Source: Serratia plymuthica (lineage in GTDB: Bacteria > Pseudomonadota > Gammaproteobacteria > Enterobacterales > Enterobacteriaceae). From it: a DNA stretch of 64,000 nt. Numbering within the stretch: the stretch's first letter is position 1; the number at the start of each line of letters is the position of its first letter. The stretch covers positions 1,302,001 to 1,366,000 of the forward strand of contig NZ_CP068771.1 in NCBI RefSeq assembly GCF_018336935.1, in the 5' to 3' direction. The notes beneath the pieces are model-generated. The model saw only the letters and a program-made list of their open reading frames with translations. It did not search any database and was not told where the DNA came from. Shown here one piece after another: positions 16,081 through 27,308 of this stretch. Both the position numbers and the translations under genes were made by a program.

Positions 16081-17673
16081 GTGTTAAGCACTAACAACAT
16101 CACTATGCAGTTTGGCAGTAAGCCGTTGTTTGAAAACATCTCCGTTAAGTTTGGCGGCGGTAACCGCTACGGTTTGATCGGGGCCAACGGCTGCGGCAAA
16201 TCCACCTTTATGAAAATTCTGGGCGGCGATCTGGTGCCGAGCGGCGGCAACGTGTTCCTCGATCCGAACGAACGCCTGGGCAAACTGCGTCAGGATCAGT
16301 TCGCTTTCGAACAATACAGCGTGCTGGACACCGTCATCATGGGCCACCACGAGCTGTGGGCGGTGAAGGAAGAGCGCGACCGCATTTACGGTCTGGCCGA
16401 AATGAGCGAAGAAGACGGCTATAAAGTGGCCGATCTGGAAGTGGCTTACGGCGAGATGGACGGTTACACCGCAGAAGCGCGCGCCGGCGAACTGCTGCTT
16501 GGCGTAGGCATCCCGGTTGAACAGCATTACGGCCCGATGAGCGAGATCGCGCCGGGCTTCAAACTGCGCGTATTGCTGGCACAGGCGCTGTTTTCCGATC
16601 CGGAAATCCTGCTGCTCGACGAACCGACGAACAACCTGGACATCGATACCATTCGCTGGCTGGAGCAGGTGCTGAACGATCGTAACAGCACCATGGTCAT
16701 CATTTCGCACGACCGTCACTTCCTGAACATGGTCTGTACTCACATGGCGGATCTGGACTACGGCGAACTGCGCGTTTATCCGGGTAACTACGACGAATAC
16801 ATGACTGCGGCCACTCAGGCGCGCGAGCGTCTGGTCGCGGACAACGCCAAGAAGAAGGCACAAATTAGCGAACTGCAGTCGTTCGTGAGCCGCTTCAGCG
16901 CCAACGCCTCCAAATCCAAGCAGGCGACGTCTCGCGCCCGCCAGATAGACAAGATCCAACTGGAGGAAGTGAAGGCTTCCAGCCGTCAGAACCCGTTCAT
17001 CCGTTTTGATCAGGACAAGAAACTGTTCCGTAACGCGCTGGAAGTGGAAGCGCTGAGCAAAGGTTTCGATAACGGCCCGCTGTTCAGCAAGTTCAACCTG
17101 ATGGTTGAAGTCGGCGAGAAAGTGGCGGTGCTGGGCCCGAACGGTATCGGTAAATCCACCCTGCTGAAAACGCTGGTGGGCGACGCTCAGCCGGACAGCG
17201 GCAGCGTGAAGTGGTCCGAAAACGCCAAGATCGGTTACTACGCTCAGGATCACGAATACGAGTTCGATGATACCCTGACGGTGTTCGACTGGATGAGCCA
17301 GTGGAAGCAGGAAAAAGACGACGAGCAGGCGGTGCGCAGCGTGCTGGGCCGTTTGCTGTTCAGCCAGGACGACATCAAGAAGAAAGTTAAGGTGCTGTCC
17401 GGTGGTGAAAAGGGCCGTATGCTGTTCGGCAAGCTGATGATGCAGCGCCCTAATATTCTGGTTATGGATGAACCAACCAACCACCTGGATATGGAATCCA
17501 TCGAATCGCTGAACATGGCGCTGGAAATGTACGAAGGTACGTTGATCTTCGTCTCCCACGACCGTGAGTTCGTCAGCTCGCTGGCGACGCGCGTGCTGGA
17601 AATGACGCCGACCAAGGTTATCGACTTTACCGGCAACTACGAAGACTATCTGCGTAGCCAGGGTATCGTTTAA
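16081..17673 (+). CDS. ybiT: ABC-F family ATPase YbiT
   Basis: The 530-residue product (E. coli YbiT also 530) is a soluble protein with two ABC cassettes. Walker A motifs are GANGCGKST (about 34-42) and GPNGIGKST (about 352-360). The second signature, [11 protein letters not shown], is canonical; the first is replaced by [14 protein letters not shown]. Walker B is [11 protein letters not shown] and [11 protein letters not shown], and the linker is rich in Lys/Arg ([14 protein letters not shown]). ABC-F proteins bind the ribosomal E site and act on translation rather than transport. The start codon is GTG at 16081, fixed by alignment with E. coli YbiT. Monocistronic, with a terminator just after the stop. 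Confidence 0.97.
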   Translation: MLSTNNITMQFGSKPLFENISVKFGGGNRYGLIGANGCGKSTFMKILGGDLVPSGGNVFLDPNERLGKLRQDQFAFEQYSVLDTVIMGHHELWAVKEERDRIYGLAEMSEEDGYKVADLEVAYGEMDGYTAEARAGELLLGVGIPVEQHYGPMSEIAPGFKLRVLLAQALFSDPEILLLDEPTNNLDIDTIRWLEQVLNDRNSTMVIISHDRHFLNMVCTHMADLDYGELRVYPGNYDEYMTAATQARERLVADNAKKKAQISELQSFVSRFSANASKSKQATSRARQIDKIQLEEVKASSRQNPFIRFDQDKKLFRNALEVEALSKGFDNGPLFSKFNLMVEVGEKVAVLGPNGIGKSTLLKTLVGDAQPDSGSVKWSENAKIGYYAQDHEYEFDDTLTVFDWMSQWKQEKDDEQAVRSVLGRLLFSQDDIKKKVKVLSGGEKGRMLFGKLMMQRPNILVMDEPTNHLDMESIESLNMALEMYEGTLIFVSHDREFVSSLATRVLEMTPTKVIDFTGNYEDYLRSQGIV

Positions 17674-17692
17674 GTACGAAGAGCGAAAAAGC

Positions 17693-17719
17693 AGGGCGGG
17701 AATTATCCCGCCCTTTTTT
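17693..17719 (+). terminator. Rho-independent terminator between ybiT and moeB
   Basis: A GC-rich 7-bp stem GGGCGGG/CCCGCCC with a 6-base loop is followed by six T. It ends ybiT and lies 8 bases from the convergent moeB stop. Confidence 0.93.
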
Positions 17720-17726
17720 GTCTCCG

Positions 17727-18482
17727 TTATTCTCCGCCGCACACCTCGCACTGCGGGTTTTTCGGCAACTTCATCTCGCGGAACTGCATCGTCATGGCGT
17801 CGAACATCAGCAGTTTTCCGGTGAGAGGTTGGCCGTAATGCGTCAACAGCTTAATCGCTTCCAGAGCTTGCAGCGTGCCGATAGTGCCCACCAGCGGTGC
17901 CATAACCCCAGCCTCGACGCAGGTCAGGGCGTTTTCGCCGAATAACCGGCTCAGGCAGCGGTAGCAGGGCTCGTCCGGCTGGTAGGTAAATACGCTGAGC
18001 TGCCCCTCCATGCGGATCGCCGCGCCGGAAACCAGCGGTTTGCGTTGCGCATGGCACTGGCGGTTGAGCAGATCGCGTGTCGCTACGTTGTCGGTACAGT
18101 CCAGCACCAGATCGCAGGCGGCAATGTGCTCCGCCATTTGTTCGTCGCTCAACTGCCCGTCCAGGGTATCAATATGGATATGCGGATTGATGGCGCTGAG
18201 CTCGAGTCGAGCCGATTCGACCTTCGTCATGCCAAGACGCGCATCGCGATGCAGGATCTGGCGTTGCAGGTTGGAGAGGGCGACGGTGTCGAAATCAACC
18301 AGCGTCAGCTGGCCGACGCCCGCCGCGGCCAGGTAAGGCGCAGCAGCGCAACCCAGCCCGCCAAGGCCGACAATCAGCACTCGAGCGGCCTTCAGCTTTT
18401 CCTGGCCGTCGAAGTCAAAGCCGCGCAGGATAATCTGGCGGTTATAGCGCAGCATTTCGGCGTCGGTTAATTCCGGCAGCAT
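17727..18482 (-). CDS. moeB: Molybdopterin-synthase adenylyltransferase
   Basis: An E1-like enzyme that adenylates the C-terminal glycine of MoaD so that sulfur can be added, in molybdenum cofactor synthesis. The 251-residue product has LVIVGLGGLGCAAAPYLAAAGVG-type Rossmann glycine motif (about residues 36-58), the activating DFDTVALSNLQRQ region, and two CxxC zinc pairs (CYRC about 172-175 and CEVC at the C-terminus). It lies 2 bases after moeA in the same direction, so it is cotranscribed. Confidence 0.97.
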   Translation of the reverse strand: MLPELTDAEMLRYNRQIILRGFDFDGQEKLKAARVLIVGLGGLGCAAAPYLAAAGVGQLTLVDFDTVALSNLQRQILHRDARLGMTKVESARLELSAINPHIHIDTLDGQLSDEQMAEHIAACDLVLDCTDNVATRDLLNRQCHAQRKPLVSGAAIRMEGQLSVFTYQPDEPCYRCLSRLFGENALTCVEAGVMAPLVGTIGTLQALEAIKLLTHYGQPLTGKLLMFDAMTMQFREMKLPKNPQCEVCGGE

Positions 18483-18484
18483 GT

Positions 18485-19723
18485 TCAGCTCCTCAGCAAG
18501 TTGTTGAATGGCTCGATTTCCACCATTTCGCCAACCGCCACGGAACCGCGTTCGCGCTCCAGCACGATGAAACAGTTACCCTGGCTGAACGAACTGAATA
18601 CGTGCGAGCCCTGATGGCCGGTGGTGCTCACTTCCAACTCGCCCTGGGCATTGCTGCCAAACACGCCGCGCTGGAAATCAAGACGACCCGGCGCCTTCTT
18701 CAGCGGTGTCAATGCGCGTGCGCGCAGGCGTGGTGGCAGACGCCATTCGCCGTGGCCGGCCAGTTTTGCCAGCAACGGCTGCACCAACTGGTAGAAGGTC
18801 AGGGCGGCGGAAACCGGGTTACCCGGCAGGCCGCAGAACCAGGCGTGCTTCAGCTTGCCAAACGCGAAGGGTTTGCCGGGTTTGATTGCCAGTTTCCAGA
18901 AACTGACCTCGCCCAACTCATCGAGCATTTGTTTGGTGTAGTCGGCTTCACCCACCGACACGCCGCCGCTGCTGATCACGACGTCAGCCTGGCTGTCCGC
19001 CTGCTCGAAGGCGGCGCGCAGCGCATTTTGGTCATCACGGATAATGCCCAGATCGAGAGTCTCGCAGCCCAATTGTTCGAGCATCAGGCGTACCGCAAAG
19101 CGGTTGGTGTCATAAATCTGCCCGGCCTCTAGCGGCTGGCCTACCGGTTGCAACTCGTCGCCGGTGGAGAACACCGCGACCTTCAACTTGCGGATCACCA
19201 GCACCTCGGCGACGCCGAGCGAGGCCAGCAGCGGCAACTGCGCGGCGCCCAGTTTGACGCCGGCCGGCAACACGCCGGCGCCCTGTTGAATATCTTCTCC
19301 CGCCAAACGGATGTTTTGCCCGGCGCGCACTACGGCATTGAAGCGAACGCCGGCATCGCTCACCTCAGCCTGCTCTTGCATGATCACCGCCTCGGCGCCG
19401 GTTGGGATCGGCGCGCCGGTCATGATGCGTACGCAGGTGCCGGCCGGCCAGTCGCCGTTGAACGGCGCACCGGCAAAGGCTTTGCCTGCGACCGGAAGCG
19501 GGGCGTTGGCATGCAGGTCTGCGATACGTACCGCATAACCGTCCATGGCCGAATTGGCGAACGGCGGCACGTCGATCGGTGAAATCACCGGCGCGGCGGT
19601 AATGCGGCCGGCGGCGGCGTTCAGGGGGATGGATTCGGTCTGCTGCAGAGGGGAGAGTTGGCCGAGCATCTTCTCCAACGCCTGCTCAAGGGAGATGAGA
19701 TCGGAAGTATGGCAATGATCCAT
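18485..19723 (-). CDS. moeA: Molybdopterin molybdenumtransferase
   Basis: Inserts molybdate into adenylylated molybdopterin. The 412-residue product (E. coli 411) has the full set of MoeA motifs: [73 protein letters not shown] and [13 protein letters not shown]. The start at 19723 (MDHCH) is preceded by CGGAG and matches the E. coli length; the longer frame to 19765 would add an unrelated leader. It heads the moeA-moeB operon. Confidence 0.97.
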   Translation of the reverse strand: MDHCHTSDLISLEQALEKMLGQLSPLQQTESIPLNAAAGRITAAPVISPIDVPPFANSAMDGYAVRIADLHANAPLPVAGKAFAGAPFNGDWPAGTCVRIMTGAPIPTGAEAVIMQEQAEVSDAGVRFNAVVRAGQNIRLAGEDIQQGAGVLPAGVKLGAAQLPLLASLGVAEVLVIRKLKVAVFSTGDELQPVGQPLEAGQIYDTNRFAVRLMLEQLGCETLDLGIIRDDQNALRAAFEQADSQADVVISSGGVSVGEADYTKQMLDELGEVSFWKLAIKPGKPFAFGKLKHAWFCGLPGNPVSAALTFYQLVQPLLAKLAGHGEWRLPPRLRARALTPLKKAPGRLDFQRGVFGSNAQGELEVSTTGHQGSHVFSSFSQGNCFIVLERERGSVAVGEMVEIEPFNNLLRS

Positions 19724-19903
19724 AAAGGGAACTCCGTAATCAGGGTGCGCGAAAAACAGCGGCAAAGTGGGAGTATTATGGCAGATAACGCCGAAGGGGA
19801 GAACGGGTACGCCCGCCGTCTTTCACGCCGCGGCGTTGTTGGCGGCGCCCGGACGGATTGACCGCCCCAGGACGGTCCCGACCCATGCCTGAGCATGAGC
19901 GGG

Positions 19904-19930
19904 CTGCAACTTGAAAGCCGCAGGGTATAG
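19904..19930. repeat. Half copy of the TATACCC-type palindromic repeat
   Basis: This 27-base segment before the DUF924 gene resembles the right arm of the repeat at 20762-20840: both have a CTTGAAA core followed by AGGGTATAG. It supports a dispersed repeat family with at least two members here. Confidence 0.5.
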
Positions 19931-19956
19931 ACTGAGTAAAACAAGGGAGAAAGGTG

Positions 19957-20493
19957 ATGCATAAACAGGTCATAGACTTCTGGTTCGAGGAAATCGATCC
20001 GGTGATGTGGTTCAAGAACGACGATGAGTTCGACCGCGACTTGCAGGTACGTTTTGGCGAATTGTGGCACGCGGCGGCGGCGGGGGAATTGGCGCACTGG
20101 CGCGACACCATCGAAGGCCGGTTGGCTGAGGTGATCGTGCTCGATCAGTTCAGCCGCAATCTGTATCGGGGAACACCCCGGGCATTTTCCAGCGACTGCA
20201 TGGCGCTGGTGCTGGCGCAAGAGGCGATCCGCTCCGGGCAATGTGCACAGCTCAGCCGCGAACAGCGCGGCTTTCTCTATTTACCCTTTATGCATTCGGA
20301 ATCGGCGGTAATTCATCAGCAGGCACTGGCGCTGTATACCGAACTGAATAATGGCGATCAGTTGGAATTTGAATTACGGCATAAGGCGATCATTGATCGT
20401 TTTGGCCGTTATCCGCACCGTAATGCGATATTAGGCCGGGTCAGCACGCCGGAGGAAGAAGCATTTTTATTGCTGCCGGGATCGGGGTTCTGA
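19957..20493 (+). CDS. DUF924-family protein
   Basis: The 178-residue protein of the DUF924 family (TPR-like helical fold) has VIDFWFEEIDPVMWFKNDDEFDRDL at the N-terminus, then LAEVIVLDQFSRNLYRGTPRAFSSD and FLYLPFMHSES, which are the conserved motifs. The biochemical role is unknown. ATG at 19957 has GGGAGAAAGG just upstream; the GTG at 19954 is an alternative. In E. coli moeA directly adjoins iaaA; here this gene sits between them. Confidence 0.87.
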   Translation: MHKQVIDFWFEEIDPVMWFKNDDEFDRDLQVRFGELWHAAAAGELAHWRDTIEGRLAEVIVLDQFSRNLYRGTPRAFSSDCMALVLAQEAIRSGQCAQLSREQRGFLYLPFMHSESAVIHQQALALYTELNNGDQLEFELRHKAIIDRFGRYPHRNAILGRVSTPEEEAFLLLPGSGF

Positions 20494-20506
20494 ATATTGA
20501 TTATCT

Positions 20507-20541
20507 GCGTTCAACCGGCGAACACACAGCAGGTTGAACGC
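20507..20541 (+). terminator. Hairpin after the DUF924 gene
   Basis: A perfect 10-bp inverted repeat GCGTTCAACC/GGTTGAACGC with a 15-base loop begins 14 bases after the stop. There is no strong T tract, so it could be a Rho-dependent end or an mRNA stabiliser. Confidence 0.5.
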
Positions 20542-20761
20542 TAAGCGGCTATTTATCCAGAGCGATCGGCTGAGGTTTTCAACAAAAATCCCAGCCGCTG
20601 TTTCCGCGCTGATGCGTTGGGCTAACCTTCTGTTTTTATTCCATTAAGCTATTTCAATGTGCGAAATAATCTAAGCGGACTACGCTAAATGCTGAGCGGT
20701 GACTTTATGCTTTACTTCGATAGCCAGGCTAAATATAGTCGAAAAAAGTCAGAATAATAAT
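20542..20761. other. Gene-free AT-rich stretch before iaaA
   Basis: Together with the flanking hairpin and repeat this makes about 390 bases without a gene. It should contain the promoter of iaaA-gsiABCD, but I found no clear -35/-10 pair. Confidence 0.4.
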
Positions 20762-20840
20762 TATACCCGTCGTATTTCAAGCATACCTGGGGTCTCCTGA
20801 ACCGGCTGCCTGGCTGCGACTTGAAATCCATAGGGTATAG
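20762..20840. repeat. Palindromic intergenic repeat of the TATACCC type
   Basis: The ends are imperfect inverted copies: TATACCC-N6-TTTCAAG on the left (20762-20781) and CTTGAAA-N6-GGGTATA on the right (20820-20839), with a GC-rich middle able to fold. Similar small palindromes are common between genes in Serratia and Yersinia (from general knowledge). It may end up in the iaaA leader mRNA. Confidence 0.65.
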
Positions 20841-20883
20841 GCGTCTTGGAAAAAGGTTGGGTTTAACACAGGGTGTCAGGCAA

Positions 20884-21840
20884 ATGAGCAAACCAGTGAT
20901 TGCCATTCATGGTGGCGCGGGCGCAATTACCCGTGCGGCGCTGAGTGCTGAAAAAGAACAAGCGTATATTCAGGCGCTGTCCTCTATTGTCGCCGCCGGT
21001 CAGCATATTTTGGCCCAGGGCGGCAGCGCGCTGGATGCGGTCACCGAGGCCGTCAGGCTGCTGGAAGAGTGTCCGCTCTTCAACGCCGGAAAAGGCTCGG
21101 TGTTTACTCACCAGGGCACCCACGAACTGGATGCCTGCGTGATGGACGGGCACACCTGCGACGCCGGTGCCGTAGCCGGGGTCAGCCGCATTCGCAATCC
21201 GATTTTGGCCGCCCGTGCGGTATTGGAAAACAGCCCGCATGTGCTGTTCGCCGGCGAGGGCGCAGAAAAATTCGCCGCCGCCCACGGCCTGGAAATGGTT
21301 ACCCCCGATTTCTTCTTTACCCAGGAACGTTTTGATCAACTGCACCGCGCCCAGGCGGAGCAGGGCCGGGTGCTGCTCGATCACGACGGCGCGGCGCAGG
21401 CCACCGATCCGATAGACCCCGATCGTAAATTCGGCACCGTAGGTGCGGTAGCTCTGGACGCATTAGGCAATCTGGCGGCCGCCACCTCAACCGGCGGCAT
21501 GACCAATAAACAGGCCGGCCGGATAGGCGATACGCCGATCATCGGCGCCGGCTGCTATGCGAACAACGCCACGGTGGCGATCTCCAGCACCGGCACCGGC
21601 GAAATATTCATGCGCGGTGTGGTGGCTTACGACGTCTCTGCATTGATCGAATACGCCGGTCTGAGCCTGCAACAGGCCTGCGACCGGGTGGTGATGGAAA
21701 AATTGCCGGCAATGGGCGGCAACGGCGGGCTGATCGCCATCGACCGCCACGGCAACGTGGTCCTGCCTTTCAACAGCGAAGGGATGTACCGCGGGTTTGG
21801 TTATGTCGGCGATGCGCCGTCCATAGGGATTTATCGCTAA
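20884..21840 (+). CDS. iaaA: Isoaspartyl peptidase / L-asparaginase
   Basis: Ntn-hydrolase made as a precursor and autocleaved to alpha and beta subunits; it hydrolyses isoaspartyl dipeptides. The 318-residue product starts [17 protein letters not shown]; the nucleophile is Thr185 in [11 protein letters not shown], where cleavage occurs, and [22 protein letters not shown] follows as the substrate pocket. The start was set by match to E. coli IaaA; the longer frame includes the repeat. It lies 19 bases before gsiA and forms an operon with the glutathione importer, as in E. coli, linking peptide uptake with peptide breakdown. Confidence 0.96.
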   Translation: MSKPVIAIHGGAGAITRAALSAEKEQAYIQALSSIVAAGQHILAQGGSALDAVTEAVRLLEECPLFNAGKGSVFTHQGTHELDACVMDGHTCDAGAVAGVSRIRNPILAARAVLENSPHVLFAGEGAEKFAAAHGLEMVTPDFFFTQERFDQLHRAQAEQGRVLLDHDGAAQATDPIDPDRKFGTVGAVALDALGNLAAATSTGGMTNKQAGRIGDTPIIGAGCYANNATVAISSTGTGEIFMRGVVAYDVSALIEYAGLSLQQACDRVVMEKLPAMGGNGGLIAIDRHGNVVLPFNSEGMYRGFGYVGDAPSIGIYR

Positions 21841-21859
21841 CCGATCACCAGGAGGGTGC

Positions 21860-23737
21860 ATGACCGATACTGCAATGCCGCCTGCGGCTGACTCTGCGTT
21901 ATTTCTGCCACCACAGCGCGTACTGTCGGTGCGCAATCTTGGCATCCGGTTCAACCAGCAAGGCGACACCGTCGAGGCGGTGCGCAACCTGTCATTTGAC
22001 ATCGATCGCGGTGAAACGCTGGCGATCGTCGGCGAGTCCGGCTCGGGCAAATCCGTGACTTCTCTGGCGTTGATGCGGCTGGTTGAGCAGGGCGGCGGCG
22101 CTATCGTCAGCGGCGCTATGCCGTTTCGCCGGCGCAACGGCGAAGTGCTGGATCTGGCGCGAGCGCGTCAGAGCACCTTGCGCACCCTGCGCGGCGCCGA
22201 TATGGCGATGATTTTTCAGGAGCCGATGACGTCGCTGAACCCGGTGTTTCCGGTCGGCGAGCAGATCGCCGAGTCTCTGCGGCTGCATCAGGCGATGGGC
22301 GGCCGCGCCGCGAAACAAGAAGCCTTGCGCATGCTCGATCTGGTGCGCATTCCCGAAGCCAAAGAGGTGCTTAACCGTTATCCGCACCAGCTTTCCGGCG
22401 GTATGCGCCAGCGGGTGATGATCGCCATGGCGTTATCTTGCAAACCCGCGCTGCTGATTGCCGACGAGCCGACCACCGCGCTGGACGTCACCATTCAGGC
22501 GCAAATCTTGCAGCTGATTCGCGTGTTGCAGCAGGAAATGCAGATGGGGGTGATTTTCATCACCCACGATATGGGCGTAGTGGCGGAGATTGCCGACCGG
22601 GTGCTGGTGATGCATCAGGGCGAGCAAGTGGAGCAAGGGCCGGTGCGCGATCTGTTCGCCGCGCCGCAACAGCCCTACACTCGGGCGTTGCTGGCGGCAG
22701 TACCCAGACTGGGCTCGATGGCAGATAAAGACTTCCCGGCCAAATTCCCGCAGCCCAACGGCGAAGACAATGGGCTGCCTCAGGATACCGTGCCGCCAGG
22801 CGCCGCACCTATCCTGCGGGTGGAAAACCTGGTCACGCGCTTTGATCTGCGCAGCGGTATTTTCAACCGCGTCACCCGTCGGGTACACGCGGTGGAAAAC
22901 GTCAGTTTTGATCTCTACCCCGGCGAAACGCTGGGGCTGGTGGGGGAGTCCGGCTGCGGCAAATCCACCACCGGCCGTTCGCTGTTAAAGCTGGTGGACA
23001 GCCAGCGCGGCACCATCACCTTCGACGGCCGCCAGATAAACCGACTGAAAGGTTCGGCGTTGCAGCACCTGCGGCGCGATATCCAGTTTATCTTCCAGGA
23101 TCCTTACGCTTCGCTGGATCCGCGGCTGACCGTCGGTTTCTCGATTATGGAGCCGCTGCTGGTGCATAACGTGGCGCGCGGCAAGGCGGCAGAGGAGCGC
23201 GTGGCCTGGTTGCTGGAGCGCGTAGGGCTGAAACCCGAGCATGCGCGGCGTTACCCGCATGAATTTTCCGGTGGCCAGCGGCAGCGTATTTGCATTGCGC
23301 GTGCGCTGGCATTGAACCCGAAGGTGGTGATCGCCGACGAGTCGGTGTCGGCGCTTGACGTGTCGATTCAGGCGCAGATCGTCAATTTATTGCTCGACTT
23401 GCAGCGTGAGCTCGGCATCGCATTCTTGTTTATCTCGCACGATATGGCGGTGGTGGAACGTATTAGCCATCGTGTGGCGGTCATGTACCTCGGCCAGATC
23501 GTCGAAATTGGCCCGCGCCGGGCGGTATTCGACAATCCGCAGCACGCTTACACCCGCAAGCTGATGGCGGCGGTGCCGGTGGCCGACCCGGCGCATGTCC
23601 ATAAACGCCAACCGTTGTTGGTGGATGAAATCCCCAGCCCGATCCGCACGCTGGGCGATGAACCCGTTACCGCACCGCTGGTACAGGTTGGGCCGGGGCA
23701 CTTTGTTGCCCGCCACCCGATCGCCGGTGCTTATTAA
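21860..23737 (+). CDS. gsiA: Glutathione ABC transporter ATP-binding protein
   Basis: The 625-residue fused double ATPase (E. coli GsiA 623) has two complete cassettes: Walker A GESGSGKS (about 54-61) and GESGCGKS (about 360-367), signatures [13 protein letters not shown] and [14 protein letters not shown], and Walker [13 protein letters not shown] and [12 protein letters not shown]. It energises GsiC/GsiD for uptake of glutathione and related peptides. The start has AGGAGG ten bases before the ATG. Confidence 0.95.
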   Translation: MTDTAMPPAADSALFLPPQRVLSVRNLGIRFNQQGDTVEAVRNLSFDIDRGETLAIVGESGSGKSVTSLALMRLVEQGGGAIVSGAMPFRRRNGEVLDLARARQSTLRTLRGADMAMIFQEPMTSLNPVFPVGEQIAESLRLHQAMGGRAAKQEALRMLDLVRIPEAKEVLNRYPHQLSGGMRQRVMIAMALSCKPALLIADEPTTALDVTIQAQILQLIRVLQQEMQMGVIFITHDMGVVAEIADRVLVMHQGEQVEQGPVRDLFAAPQQPYTRALLAAVPRLGSMADKDFPAKFPQPNGEDNGLPQDTVPPGAAPILRVENLVTRFDLRSGIFNRVTRRVHAVENVSFDLYPGETLGLVGESGCGKSTTGRSLLKLVDSQRGTITFDGRQINRLKGSALQHLRRDIQFIFQDPYASLDPRLTVGFSIMEPLLVHNVARGKAAEERVAWLLERVGLKPEHARRYPHEFSGGQRQRICIARALALNPKVVIADESVSALDVSIQAQIVNLLLDLQRELGIAFLFISHDMAVVERISHRVAVMYLGQIVEIGPRRAVFDNPQHAYTRKLMAAVPVADPAHVHKRQPLLVDEIPSPIRTLGDEPVTAPLVQVGPGHFVARHPIAGAY

Positions 23738-23760
23738 AGACCTCAGGAGAGACAAGCGAC

Positions 23761-25299
23761 ATGAAGCACACATTCAAACGTAATGCGTTGGTGGCCGCCG
23801 TGCTGCTGGCGGCGGTGGGCGCAGGCCCGGCCTGGGCGGCGAAGGATGCGGTGATTGCCGTGGCTTCCAACTTCACCACGCTGGACCCGTACGATGCCAA
23901 CGACACGCTGTCTCAGGCGGTGGCCAAGTCTTTCTATCAGGGGCTGTTCGGCTTTGATAAAGATATGAAGCTGGTTAACGTACTGGCGGACAGCTACGAG
24001 GTGAGTAAAGACGGGCTGACTTATACCCTCAAGCTGCATCCGGGGGTGAAATTCCACGACGGCACCGAGTTCAACGCCGAAGCGGTGAAGGTGAACCTGG
24101 ATCGCGCCAGCAACCCGGACAACCATCTCAAGCGTTACAACCTGTTCAAGATGATCGACAAAACCGAAGTGGTGGACGCCAATACGGTGAAAATCGTGCT
24201 GAAGGCGCCGTTCTCGGCCTTTATCAACAACCTGGCGCACCCGGCGGCGGCGATCATTTCCCCGGCGGCGCTGAAGCAGTATGGCAAAGACATTGGTTTC
24301 CATCCGGTGGGCACCGGGCCGTATCAGTTCGTCACCTGGAATCAGACCGATTTCGTCAAGGTGAAGAAGTTCGACGGCTATTGGAAACCGGGGTTGCCGA
24401 AGCTCGACAGCATCACCTGGCGCCCGGTCGTGGACAACAACACCCGTGCGGCGATGCTGCAAACCGGCGAAGCGACCTTCGCCTTCCCGATCCCTTACGA
24501 GCAGGCCAAGGTGCTGGAAGGCAATGCCAAGCTCGACGTGGTGGCGGCACCGTCGATCCTGCAACGTTATATCAGCCTGAACGTCACTCAGAAGCCGTTC
24601 GACAATCCTAAGGTGCGCCAGGCGTTGAACTACGCCATCAACAAGGATGCGCTGATCAAAGTGGCGTTCTCCGGCTATGCGGTGCCGGCGGAGGGCCCGG
24701 TACCGCCGGCGATCGACTTCGCTACCCGCTACAAGCCGTGGCCGTACGATCCGGTCAAGGCGCGCGAACTGCTGAAAGAGGCCGGTTACCCGAACGGTTT
24801 CACCACCACGTTGTGGTCTTCGCATAATCACAGCACCGCGCAGAAAGTGCTGCAGTTTGCCCAGCAGCAACTGGCGCAGGTTGGGGTGAAAGTGACGGTG
24901 ACCGCGATGGACGCCGGCCAACGTGCCGCGCAGGTGGAAAGCGTCGGGGTGAAAGACACCGGCGTGCGCATGTTCTATACCGGCTGGTCGGCGTCGACCG
25001 GCGAGGCGGATTGGGCGCTGTCGCCGCTGTTCTCCACCCAGGCTGCGCCGCCCAAGCAGTTCAACACCGCGTTTTACAGCAACCCGCAGGTGGACAAGGA
25101 TCTGACCGGCGCGCTGGCGACCACCGATCGCGCCGAGAAGCAAAAACTCTACAAGGATGCGCAGGACCGGATCTGGGCCGACGCGCCGTGGATTTTCCTG
25201 GCGACAGAGCGCCTGCTGTCGGCCAACAACAAACAGCTGAGCGGTTTCTATGTGATGCCGGATACCTCGTTCAACTTTGATAATGCCGATCTCAAATAA
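23761..25299 (+). CDS. gsiB: Glutathione-binding periplasmic protein
   Basis: SBP family-5 binding protein of 512 residues with a signal peptide (residues 1-26, cleaved after AWA). It shows the family marks: [40 protein letters not shown] and [16 protein letters not shown]. It delivers glutathione to GsiCD. A GC-rich hairpin separates it from gsiC, a usual way to keep the binding-protein message in excess. Confidence 0.94.
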   Translation: MKHTFKRNALVAAVLLAAVGAGPAWAAKDAVIAVASNFTTLDPYDANDTLSQAVAKSFYQGLFGFDKDMKLVNVLADSYEVSKDGLTYTLKLHPGVKFHDGTEFNAEAVKVNLDRASNPDNHLKRYNLFKMIDKTEVVDANTVKIVLKAPFSAFINNLAHPAAAIISPAALKQYGKDIGFHPVGTGPYQFVTWNQTDFVKVKKFDGYWKPGLPKLDSITWRPVVDNNTRAAMLQTGEATFAFPIPYEQAKVLEGNAKLDVVAAPSILQRYISLNVTQKPFDNPKVRQALNYAINKDALIKVAFSGYAVPAEGPVPPAIDFATRYKPWPYDPVKARELLKEAGYPNGFTTTLWSSHNHSTAQKVLQFAQQQLAQVGVKVTVTAMDAGQRAAQVESVGVKDTGVRMFYTGWSASTGEADWALSPLFSTQAAPPKQFNTAFYSNPQVDKDLTGALATTDRAEKQKLYKDAQDRIWADAPWIFLATERLLSANNKQLSGFYVMPDTSFNFDNADLK

Positions 25300-25308
25300 G
25301 GCGCCAAT

Positions 25309-25333
25309 CCCCGCCCTCTATCCGGGGGCGGGG
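25309..25333 (+). other. Intercistronic hairpin gsiB-gsiC
   Basis: The CCCCGCCC/GGGCGGGG stem has a 9-base loop and no T run. Inferred to protect the 3' end of the gsiB message or to attenuate expression of gsiC. Confidence 0.6.
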
Positions 25334-25351
25334 TGAGGGGATTAACCCGAC

Positions 25352-26272
25352 ATGCTTAATTATTTTCTGAAACGATTGCTGGGTCTGATCCCGACGCTGC
25401 TGATTGTCGCGGTGCTGGTGTTTCTGTTCGTTCACCTGCTGCCCGGCGATCCGGCGCGGCTGGCGGCGGGGCCGGATGCCGACGAAGCGGTGGTGCAACT
25501 GGTGCGCAAGGATCTGGGGCTGGATAAGCCGTTGCCTCAGCAGTTCGTCCATTTTTTCGTCAACGCGCTGCAGGGCGATTTCGGCACCTCGATGGTATCC
25601 AAACGTCCGGTGAGCGAAGAGATCGGCTCGCGCTTTATGCCAACGCTGTGGCTGACCCTCACCAGCATGCTGTGGGCGGTGATTTTCGGCATGGCCATTG
25701 GCATGGTGTCCGCCGTGTGGCGCAACCGTTGGCCGGATCGTTTGGGCATGACGCTGGCGGTCTCGGGCATTTCATTTCCCGCCTTTGCGCTGGGCATGCT
25801 GCTGATGCAGGTATTTTCCGTCAACCTCGGCTGGTTGCCGACGGTGGGCGCCGACAGCTGGCGGCACTATATTTTACCTTCCATTACCTTGGGCGCGGCG
25901 GTGGCGGCGGTGATGGCGCGCTTTACCCGCGCTTCATTCGTTGAAGTGATGCAAGAGGACTATATGCGCACCGCGCGGGCCAAGGGGGTGCGGGAAACCA
26001 TGGTGGTGGTGAAGCACGGGCTGCGCAACGCGATGATCCCGGTGGTGACCATGATGGGATTGCAGTTCGGCTTTCTGCTTGGCGGTTCTATCGTGGTGGA
26101 GAAAGTCTTTAACTGGCCGGGGCTGGGCAGGCTGCTGGTCGATGCCGTCGAGATGCGCGATTACCCGGTGATCCAGGCCGAGGTGCTGTTGTTTTCTCTG
26201 GAGTTCATTCTGATTAACCTGTTGGTGGACATGCTGTATGCGGCAATTAACCCGGCGATACGTTACAAATGA
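25352..26272 (+). CDS. gsiC: Glutathione ABC transporter permease GsiC
   Basis: The 306-residue permease of the DppB/OppB type has about six helices: an N-terminal helix with [16 protein letters not shown], then the periplasmic [12 protein letters not shown] motif. The EAA loop is [28 protein letters not shown]. Forms the channel with GsiD. Its end is 9 bases from the gsiD start, so the genes are translationally linked. Confidence 0.95.
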   Translation: MLNYFLKRLLGLIPTLLIVAVLVFLFVHLLPGDPARLAAGPDADEAVVQLVRKDLGLDKPLPQQFVHFFVNALQGDFGTSMVSKRPVSEEIGSRFMPTLWLTLTSMLWAVIFGMAIGMVSAVWRNRWPDRLGMTLAVSGISFPAFALGMLLMQVFSVNLGWLPTVGADSWRHYILPSITLGAAVAAVMARFTRASFVEVMQEDYMRTARAKGVRETMVVVKHGLRNAMIPVVTMMGLQFGFLLGGSIVVEKVFNWPGLGRLLVDAVEMRDYPVIQAEVLLFSLEFILINLLVDMLYAAINPAIRYK

Positions 26273-26281
26273 GGGCGCTGC

Positions 26282-27190
26282 ATGATTAAGCATTGGCGGC
26301 GTAACGCTGCATTGAAGGCGATGCCGACGATCGACCCTAACGCGGTGCGCACGCCGTGGCATGAGTTTTGGCGGCGTTTCCGCCGACAGCATGTGGCGCT
26401 GGTCGCGGGGGGATTTGTGTTGCTGTTGGTGGCTGCAGCGCTGTTGGCGCCGTATCTGGTTCCCTTTGATGCGGAAAACTATTTCGATTATGACCGCCTG
26501 AACGAAGGCCCTTCGCTGGTGCATTGGCTGGGCGTGGATTCGCTGGGGCGGGATATTTTTAGCCGCATCCTGATGGGCACGCGCATTTCGCTGGCCGCCG
26601 GCGTGTTTTCGGTACTGGCCGGTGGGTTGATTGGCACGTTGCTGGGGCTGTTGGCGGGCTATTATGAAGGCTGGTGGGATCGTATCACCATGCGCATTTG
26701 CGACGTGCTGTTCGCGTTCCCCGGCATCCTGCTGGCGATTGGCGTGGTGGCGATCATGGGCAGCGGCATGGCCAATGTGATTATCGCGGTGGCCATTTTC
26801 AGTATTCCGGCGTTTGCCCGGTTGGTGCGGGGCAATACCCTGGTGCTGAAGCACCTGACCTATATCGAGTCGGCGCGCAGCATTGGCGCTTCGGACTGGA
26901 CCATTATCATGCGGCACATTCTGCCGGGAACCCTTTCGTCGATCGTGGTGTATTTCACCATGCGTATCGGCACCTCGATCATCACCGCCGCCAGCCTGTC
27001 GTTCCTCGGCCTGGGCGCGCAACCGCCGACGCCGGAGTGGGGCGCGATGCTCAACGAGGCGCGTGCCGATATGGTGATTGCGCCGCACGTGGCGATTTTC
27101 CCCAGTTTGGCGATTTTCCTCACCGTGCTGGCGTTTAATTTGTTGGGCGACGGGCTGCGCGATGCGCTGGATCCGAAACTGAAGGGGTGA
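26282..27190 (+). CDS. gsiD: Glutathione ABC transporter permease GsiD
   Basis: The 302-residue DppC/OppC-type permease has an N-terminal cytoplasmic stretch and helix ([23 protein letters not shown]). [24 protein letters not shown] is the conserved first periplasmic/helix motif. [28 protein letters not shown] is the EAA loop. Last gene of iaaA-gsiABCD; a strong terminator follows. Confidence 0.95.
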   Translation: MIKHWRRNAALKAMPTIDPNAVRTPWHEFWRRFRRQHVALVAGGFVLLLVAAALLAPYLVPFDAENYFDYDRLNEGPSLVHWLGVDSLGRDIFSRILMGTRISLAAGVFSVLAGGLIGTLLGLLAGYYEGWWDRITMRICDVLFAFPGILLAIGVVAIMGSGMANVIIAVAIFSIPAFARLVRGNTLVLKHLTYIESARSIGASDWTIIMRHILPGTLSSIVVYFTMRIGTSIITAASLSFLGLGAQPPTPEWGAMLNEARADMVIAPHVAIFPSLAIFLTVLAFNLLGDGLRDALDPKLKG

Positions 27191-27274
27191 CTTTGGGTCT
27201 GTTGCCTTGGCGTGTCCGGGCCGGTTTCGGCATGATGCGTGGCGTACATTTGAATGCGTTAACACGGCTTGAAG

Positions 27275-27308
27275 AAATCCGGGCGGCTGAACCGCCCGGA
27301 TTTTTTTT
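27275..27308 (+). terminator. Terminator of iaaA-gsiABCD, shared with frmB end
   Basis: A 12-bp stem (27275-27286 with 27292-27303) with a 5-base loop ends in eight T. The T run touches the frmB stop codon on the other strand, so it may act in both directions. Confidence 0.93.

Noticed and set aside
16084..17751. 555-codon minus-strand ORF across ybiT
   Set aside because: Antisense to a complete, highly conserved ybiT; long only because GC-rich codon use leaves the opposite frame without stops.
23743..25143. 466-codon minus-strand ORF across gsiB
   Set aside because: Antisense shadow of a clear periplasmic binding protein gene.
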